Source: Bagarius yarrelli (Eukaryota; Chordata; Actinopteri; Siluriformes; Sisoridae). Taken from it: 64,000 nt of DNA. The stretch covers positions 1,005,001 to 1,069,000 of the forward strand of contig VCAZ01000120.1 in NCBI GenBank assembly GCA_005784505.1. Reading direction: 5' to 3'. The notes beneath the pieces were generated by a model that did no database searches, was not told where the DNA came from, and worked only from the letters and a program-made list of their open reading frames with translations. Numbering within the stretch: the stretch's first letter is position 1; each line of letters opens with the position of its first letter. This document shows positions 57,990-64,000 of this stretch, in pieces. The position numbers were made by a program, and so were the translations under genes.

Positions 57990-59080
57990 AATAGACATTA
58001 TTTTTACACCATTATATATTTGGTGCTTTTTATATATCTGCATTTCTGTGAATAATTTTTAACTGTTCCTGCATGTTTGTTTCTCTCCATATCTGAATCT
58101 GGCTCTTCATCTCTTTTCTGTCCTACAACATTTCCCTGACACTCAGGATCCACATGTATTGTAGAAATTAATATCAGCAATGTGGTCAATGAAAGGTATT
58201 TCAAAAGGGAGTGATTTGTTTATGGAGACAAATGTACACTTGGAGAAGCTGTCCAATCAGTGTGGACAAAACACCTAGAGATGTTTACCTCAAACTTATT
58301 GACCTGCAGTCAGATACACTAATAGCAGAGCATTTCAAGTCAGTATCACTGCTGGACTTTTACCCTTCTCCTAAAGAACTTTAAATGAGCTTTAAACCCG
58401 AGAAGATGGGAACATTTTTACTGAATCATGTTCACATATGGCTAATCTTTTGTATTTTTGCAGTTTTAACTTACATTTGTACAACACCTGTGTGAAAGTG
58501 AACAGCAAAAATAACAGCAGGTAAAAAACATTCATCAATTCTAAGTCGAACTTTTAAAATGCTGAAGATTTTTGTTCAGTAATACATTTAAAACAACTGC
58601 CATACATAAAAAAAATGTCACTGTAGTAGTCAAAAAACTACTGATTACTTTAATGTAATTATCATATTTAATACTTTTGACGTCTTTTTTACGATGTTTT
58701 TTTAAGTGTTATCGCCACAGTTTTTTCTTAATATTACAATCTTTGTTACAATGTTTCTGAAATGATATCAGGTCTTATTATTTTGCTTGAATATTACAAC
58801 ACAAATGTGCTTTTACAAAATACAAACAAATAATATACAAGTTTTTAGGATCTGTATGACAACTATTATAAAATGTGGTTTTAGCATTATCTTCTAAGGT
58901 TAATGTAAATGTCTTCTAGCAAGTTTCAAAATTATAACAGGAATATTTGCTTATAGCTTTCCTACTTTGTGTATAGCTGTAAATTTGCCCACAGCGCTCA
59001 CAACTAGCTTAATGTTTTGATGAACTTGCCATCATTTCATCATGCAACATATTCAGTTACTATCTCTCTTTTCTATGACG
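57990..59080 (-). pseudogene. Decayed FABP-like unit plus module upstream of copy F
   Basis: The module at 58000-58330 is a diverged version of 30620-30890 (its reverse-strand frame holds only the segment IHVDPECQGNVVGQKRDEEP). The exon-2 relic and acceptor lie at 58370-58505 (gtgtgaaagtgaacagcaaa reverse), and the exon-1/intron-1 relic at 58590-58690. The outer part at 58850-59060 matches 31340-31520. Confidence 0.55.
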
Positions 59081-59379
59081 AAACATCAAATCTATTAATT
59101 TTTGTATGAAAATGTATTGTTTTTTAAAATTGCATAACTTGACAAATGTTAACCAAACTTTTGATATCAAATTAATGTAAATTGTTGACCTTTTTAGATT
59201 ATTAGAAACCGTTTAATCGCTAAATATTCACAAAACAAGCACCGTGGGAAAACATCAATGCTCAAGAAAAGCACATTGTGGGACTTCTTATGTCATAGCT
59301 TATAACTTATAGAAGAGATTCAGGTCTTGTATGTCTTGTAAGTGATGATGTGCAGACAGAGGTAAAAATGCTTAAACAG

Positions 59380-59640
59380 ATTGCTTTTTATGTTTATGTA
59401 CTGCTGTAATATATTGATTGAGTTGAGTGAGAGTGTGTGTGCCCGTTTATGGTTAGGGAGCCTGATGGCTTGAGGAAAGAAACTGTTACACATTTAGGTT
59501 GTGAGGGCACAAATTTTACAATAGCTTTTTTCTTGATGGCAGGAGGATGAAAAGTGAGTTTAAGGTTTATGGTGAGGGCACAATACACTGGCTCCTCTGC
59601 TCTCACCTTCCTCAAGAGGGGACCAGCGAGTGGGTACAGA
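59380..59640 (-). mobile_element. LINE (Rex1-like) C-terminal fragment, antisense
   Basis: The minus-strand frame has LTFHPPAIKKKAIVKFVPSQ and FLKPSGSLTI, parallel to 39460-39560. 5' and 3' truncated. Confidence 0.65.
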
Positions 59641-60289
59641 CCTGACCTGTTAAAAACAGATGGTGTTTATCGCTCCTGGGGTGGTGCCACTGTTGCTTTT
59701 AAAAATGTGGCACATTGACTAACTGGAGGCTAGGTCAGGAAGCAGACAGACAGGCTAAACAGATCGTCTGCTGGCCATCTCACTTTACAGAATTCACACA
59801 ATTCTCAGCACATAGAGACTCTTTCACCCTGTTATTACACTATAGAGACTGTGTTGAACTACAAGAAATGAATAAAGTGATTTACCAAAAAAATATATAT
59901 TTTTAATACAGAGAAACTAATGATTAACCTTGGCTTAGTAAATATTAGGTTCCTTTCTGTAAAAGCGCTTTTTGTGAATAAAGTGCTTAAACAGTGATTG
60001 ACGAGCTGAATATGAGCTTTCCGACTCACGCTTCCAATCCTGTTTATACAGCATTACTTCCTGGTCACCGCCCCTGATGTAAGGCTTTCCGATTTGCCGG
60101 ATTACACACATGCTTCAGGTCAAAGGTTATAAAGGGCATTCCCAAAGTGCCGCGACCAGCTCAGGTTCCTGAAGGGGAAACATAAGGTGCTTCAACTTTG
60201 TACACTAAAATATTTTTCTTCACCTATAGTTTGTTACAGCTATACCAACTTGGCAATAATGTAAGGTTTGGTAAATAATATCTGCATTA
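59641..60289. other. No gene recognised
   Basis: A few short open frames and a GC-richer patch near 60010-60180; nothing assignable. Confidence 0.45.
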
Positions 60290-60480
60290 TAGAATGGAAG
60301 AGTCTTTATTGTCATTGCACAAGTAAGTACAACGAAACTATAGTGGCTTACAAAAACAGTGCACTGAAAGTAAAAAGATGTTTTTAAAAAAATATAAGAA
60401 GAACAGAAAATGGAAAGAGAAAAATAACAAAAACAATGCACACGAAATACAACAGAACATTTAAGTAATCAAACTTTATT
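60290..60480 (-). mobile_element. LINE 3' terminus, antisense
   Basis: 'agtctttattgtcattgcac' is the reverse of the LINE end seen at 45070-45090 (gtgcaatgacaataaag), followed by A-rich/G-poor sequence. Confidence 0.55.
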
Positions 60481-61554
60481 AAAGAATTTTCATTGAGATT
60501 CCTTTTAAATGTGTAGAAAAAAGGTTAATGTTTTTTACTAAACGATTCAGTGTTTATGACCTATCTATAAGCACAGACACTTGATTCATTCATTAATGAA
60601 TCAGCTATTTGAACGAAACAGTTAAATGAATAATCATTAAAACAATCACTTGGCACCAACTACTGGCAGTTCATTTTTTTCTAAATGTATCATTTTTATA
60701 TTTCAAAAATTTTTTTTTAAACGTTTTTTATATTAAAAACATTCAAAACAGCCTAGAATGTGCAGTTTATATTATGTATGCATGCATTTATTCCTAGATT
60801 ACAGCTTAAATTTTATCTGTTACTGCATCTAAATTGCATTTCACCTGCAAAAAAAGTTCTGTACATGTTAATAACAAAAACAGACAAAAATTTTTTACCT
60901 TGTCTACTTTAATTTTGGCTATGCTTTCCGCCTCAATTTTGCATTCTCGTTCAAAAGATCCATGGTGTTCCATGTTTATCAAATCTCAAGGATGTTTTAA
61001 TCATTGGACTTATATGACAAAAGTTTTAATGAGTTAATAATTCATGGCAACGACATTATGTTCCTATAAGGTAATATGTTGTAGCCAGGAAAAAATAAAG
61101 CGAACCTTAAATGTTGCCTCCCAAAGACTGTAAAAAAAATATCATATTATTGCAACTGTATTATTGCAAGCACTGGGTGCATACATCCACACTAGTGGTG
61201 CCACCGCGGACATCTGCAGGGCAGTGGGCTGGGCTACGCCACATATGTTTTTCTGGTTTATAACCTTGATGCAGCATCAACTTCCCGGAGTTGAGGTTGA
61301 TTGACTCACACAGTCCCCACACATAACACCAGGGTAGTGACTTAGTGCTGTGGCGGCATGGGTTTCTTGGTCCAAAAGTTCTAATGTTCACCTCTCGTTT
61401 TGATGCTCTCTAATGCATCCAATTTTACACATGCTACATGTTACAGGTATCAAAAGTTAACATTGCATATATTGTTTTGTGGTGTTTTCAATTGAAGATG
61501 GGTTAACAAGGATTTGCAGGTTACTGTATTTTGTTTTATTTATGCTTTATGCAA
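60481..61554. other. No gene recognised
   Basis: AT-rich. A minus-strand 76-codon frame at 61391-61161 has no recognisable domain. Confidence 0.45.
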
Positions 61555-62230
61555 CATTCTAACTTTAGTGAAATTGCGGTTTGTAGATTTAAGTGCAGCG
61601 ATTGACACAGTTAATTATGACACACTTTTAGAGAGACTGGAATATTTGATCGGCTTCCTAAAATGTCTTTTAAATGGTTTAAATCAATTTTTAAAAGATT
61701 TTATGTATAGGGGCTTATGTCTAAGTGAACGTTCATGACATGTTGGGTCCCACCATGCTCAATACTTGTACAACTTGTCAGACCTTAGGAACCTTAATTT
61801 CAGTAGTCATGTCAAAGTAATTACTAAATCAGCATACTATTACCTCAAAAACTTTAAGGTTTAGACCTTTTTTTTAAGCAGGAGCTGGAAAATTGTGTCC
61901 ATCACTTTATCACCAGCAGAGGGCATTATTGTATTGCAATACTCTAAAGACTGTTTCAGCTCATACAGAACGCTGCCACCAGGATTCTGACTAGGACCAG
62001 ATAATCTGAACATATCATGCTGGTCCTCAGTTCCTTACACTGGCTGCCAATTACAATAAAAATTCATTATGTATTGTGAGTTATTTATAAATTAATCAGT
62101 GGCCTATGGGACCTAAACACACTGCAGATATGGTCACTGAATATAAATCAGTCAAGTAAAAATACCAAGTCCAATGGGAGGAAACGTGCACAGATGATGT
62201 CTCGGCCTCCTCTGAACAATGGTGTCCAGG
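61555..62230 (+). mobile_element. LINE (L2-like) RT fragment, internally deleted
   Basis: RT core VDLSAAIDTVNYDTLLERLE (61580), then HVKVITKSAYYYLKNFKV (61810), a SYRTLPPGF-like segment (61955) and a WSSVPYTGCQ-like segment (62015). Stops separate the pieces. Confidence 0.7.
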
Positions 62231-62689
62231 CCTAACAGGTGCTAAAAGCTCCAATGAGAACCAAAGCGAGCAGTATGTTATCTCCTTAGTAAGTAACCCC
62301 AGGATGTACATTGCCTTTAGCGAACGGAGCTTTCTGCCGGTTCGGCCTATATAACAATTGCAATTGCAGATCCCTCTGGTGATTGAGATACATGTTCACT
62401 GATATTGTCTGTGTGAAGTAGCATGAGTTGGCTGCTCAGGTCTGGGTTTCCCTACCAGAGCAAATCTTGTTTTTAGTGCATTGGAGAAAAGCTTAGGGGC
62501 CTCTAATGTTTCTGCAGTCTGGGACCATCGCCATTGCTGGTTTAATCTTGGGCATCATCTCATATTTCTTAGTCTTGGCTATGTTGGAGTACGGCACCTT
62601 ATATCAGCTAAATAATTTTCCAGAGTATGGCCTGTTTCAGTTTACATCACAGTGTGGAGATCAAGAAAAAACAGTAGGCCACTAGGTGG
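62231..62689. other. No gene recognised
   Basis: Mixed sequence after the LINE; nothing assignable. Confidence 0.4.
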
Positions 62690-63100
62690 AGGTTGCACCT
62701 TAACTTTTAAAAAGAGCCAGCGGAAGGTCATTTAGGTAGCACAAGGTATGGGGCTCAGCCCTTCTAACTTTAAAAAAAAAAAATTCGAAAAAAGAAAAGA
62801 TTTCAGATAAAAGGTTTCTGTTTTGAGTTTTTTTTTTTTTTAGTTATAGGTGTTTCGGTGCTGGATTTCACAAAAACTGAAGTCCACAATCATCTTAAGC
62901 TTTCCCCCTTTTCTCAGAAGCCATAGTGAGTGGAAAGTTAGGCCAGCGAATGCTTTTCCCCAAGCACAAATTCCTGTCACTCCTTCCATATCTCCCATTT
63001 GATCATCGCTCTCTCCCTCTCGGTCCTGCAGCTTGGCTTTAAGCTAACATCAAGTGCGCGTCCCATGAGCGCACACATAACAGTGTCAGCAGCCAAAAAT
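62690..63100 (+). repeat. Second copy of the 50.9-51.1 kb element end
   Basis: 'ggtcatttaggtagcacaag', then an A-rich run, then 'aacatcaagtgcgcgtccca' and 'gagcgcacacataacagt' follow in the same order as at 50985-51120. The copy at 51 kb has three 19-bp repeats where this one has one. Confidence 0.65.
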
Positions 63101-63650
63101 AAATAAAGTACTAGAAGTAAATTATTTAATAGCACTGTATTTTTTCATTCGTTTTTATTCACCCCAGCTGACATGAGTTTTCCAGAAAAAGGGAGGTGTT
63201 TGTGGACAAAAGCTAGACAAGTTCTTTCAAGAGGTTACTATATGTATATAATTTAGTAGTAGGGGTGTGGGTACACTGTTTCCATTGTCTGATGCTGTTA
63301 TGTTTAGTTTTATGTTTCTATTTGTAAGTTCTTTGTTTGTTTGTTTCTTAAGACACTAAAACACACCCTCAAACACACACACGTACACACACATACTAAT
63401 TTAGTATAAATACAATTTTAATGCTGCTTTCACTTTATTTAAACAATTTTTATTCTATTTGCACAGTATACTGTAGCTCATACTCTAGCCAGTGCTGTTT
63501 TATAGTATGTATCTGTATAGAATGTTGTTTATTCTTTTAATGACTGGCGTATTCATTTAATTTAATTGAACTTTAATTTTCTATAACTTGTTACAATGAA
63601 ATTTGTCTCACATCACCCTGACAGGAATATATAAATTCATATATTCAAAT
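63101..63650 (-). other. 3' flank of FABP copy G
   Basis: 63520-63650 resembles the minus-strand 3' flanks of B and P1 (ttcattgtaacaag.. and attgact-type motifs). 63360-63400 is CA-rich. No gene. Confidence 0.5.
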
Positions 63651-64000
63651 TTACTGTCTGGCACAAAATAGTTTGGAAGGTATTTCAACTTTCTTCAAAG
63701 GAAGCCTTAGAGCTTGGGTTGTAGCTTTGCTAAAGCTTGGAACAGCAGCCTTTTCATAGATATACTGTGCTTCAACACCATCACAATTCATTGTCTGTAG
63801 GGTATATTAAAGGTTATCACTAAATACTCCTAATGTAAAAGTCTGTAATTTTACAATTAGTAATTAAACACACATGTTTGTACCCTGGACCTCACGGATA
63901 ATTGTGGTTTCTATTTCATCCATCTTTATGACCTGTACCAGCTGATTTTCTTTAAGGCTCATAGTAATCTGGGGAAACACAGACATGCAGTTATCTTATG
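63651..64000 (-). pseudogene. FABP-like copy G, exons 3-4 (runs off the window)
   Basis: Exon 4 (63794-63651) is open for 47 codons: TMNCDGVEAQYIYEKAAVPS, a KATTQ motif, and a longer basic tail ending LFCARQ. The ligand Arg of RxY is Tyr. Exon 3 (63968-about 63873) is open (ITMSLKENQLVQVIKMDEIE) but loses its last two codons and the normal donor: a deletion joins AACATG directly to the intron (tgtgtttaattac). A cryptic GT (CAT/GTGTGT) exists but would change the frame. Exons 1-2 lie beyond 64000, so status is not final. Confidence 0.7.

Overview
The window looks like teleost (ray-finned fish) nuclear DNA. It has intron-containing vertebrate genes, abundant (CA)n/(GT)n tracts, tRNA-derived SINEs, Tc1, piggyBac, LINE and LTR-element debris, and a 326-base assembly gap (33297-33622). 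I cannot name the species.

Left part (1-12.2 kb): a conserved vertebrate block. One exon of PRTFDC1 (HPRT-like) lies on the minus strand at the left edge. ENKUR (enkurin) is complete on the minus strand in five exons (5474-8441, 258 aa). THNSL1 is complete on the plus strand as a single coding exon (9920-12118, 732 aa). The human order on 10p12 is also PRTFDC1 - ENKUR - THNSL1. ENKUR and THNSL1 are divergent and share a ~1.5 kb intergenic region. That region holds an X-box palindrome (RFX, ciliary genes) just upstream of ENKUR and CACGTG/ETS-like sites nearer THNSL1.

Middle (12-17 kb): repeats, namely a complete SINE, a LINE 3' fragment and a frameshifted piggyBac transposase on the minus strand.

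Right part (17-64 kb): an array of fatty-acid-binding-protein (FABP/iLBP) gene copies in alternating orientation, heavily interrupted by retrotransposons. I recognise nine copies or remnants: A (19.9 kb, +), P1 (22.4, -), P2 (24.5, +), B (29.2, -), C (33.15, +, cut by the gap), D (40.2, -), E (45.9, +), F (57.4, -) and G (63.65, -, runs off the window). Only B is fully intact (four exons of 70, 161, 102 and 129 nt; 153 aa; all GT-AG). It has the FABP N-terminal signature and the R...RxY ligand triad, but lacks about four residues in the portal-helix region and carries a C-terminal tail of about 26 residues. The other copies are broken by frameshifts, stops, lost splice sites or deletions. Upstream of most copies, in the same orientation, lies an older decayed FABP-like unit followed by a conserved module of about 400 bp.

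The array is built of head-to-head (-,+) pairs, suggesting amplification of a divergent pair. This extended, portal-shortened FABP family is the most interesting content of the window. The remaining space is retroelement wreckage: L2/Rex1-like LINEs, a Ty3/gypsy fragment, an endogenous-retrovirus-like gag-pol remnant and a degraded possible DNA transposon.
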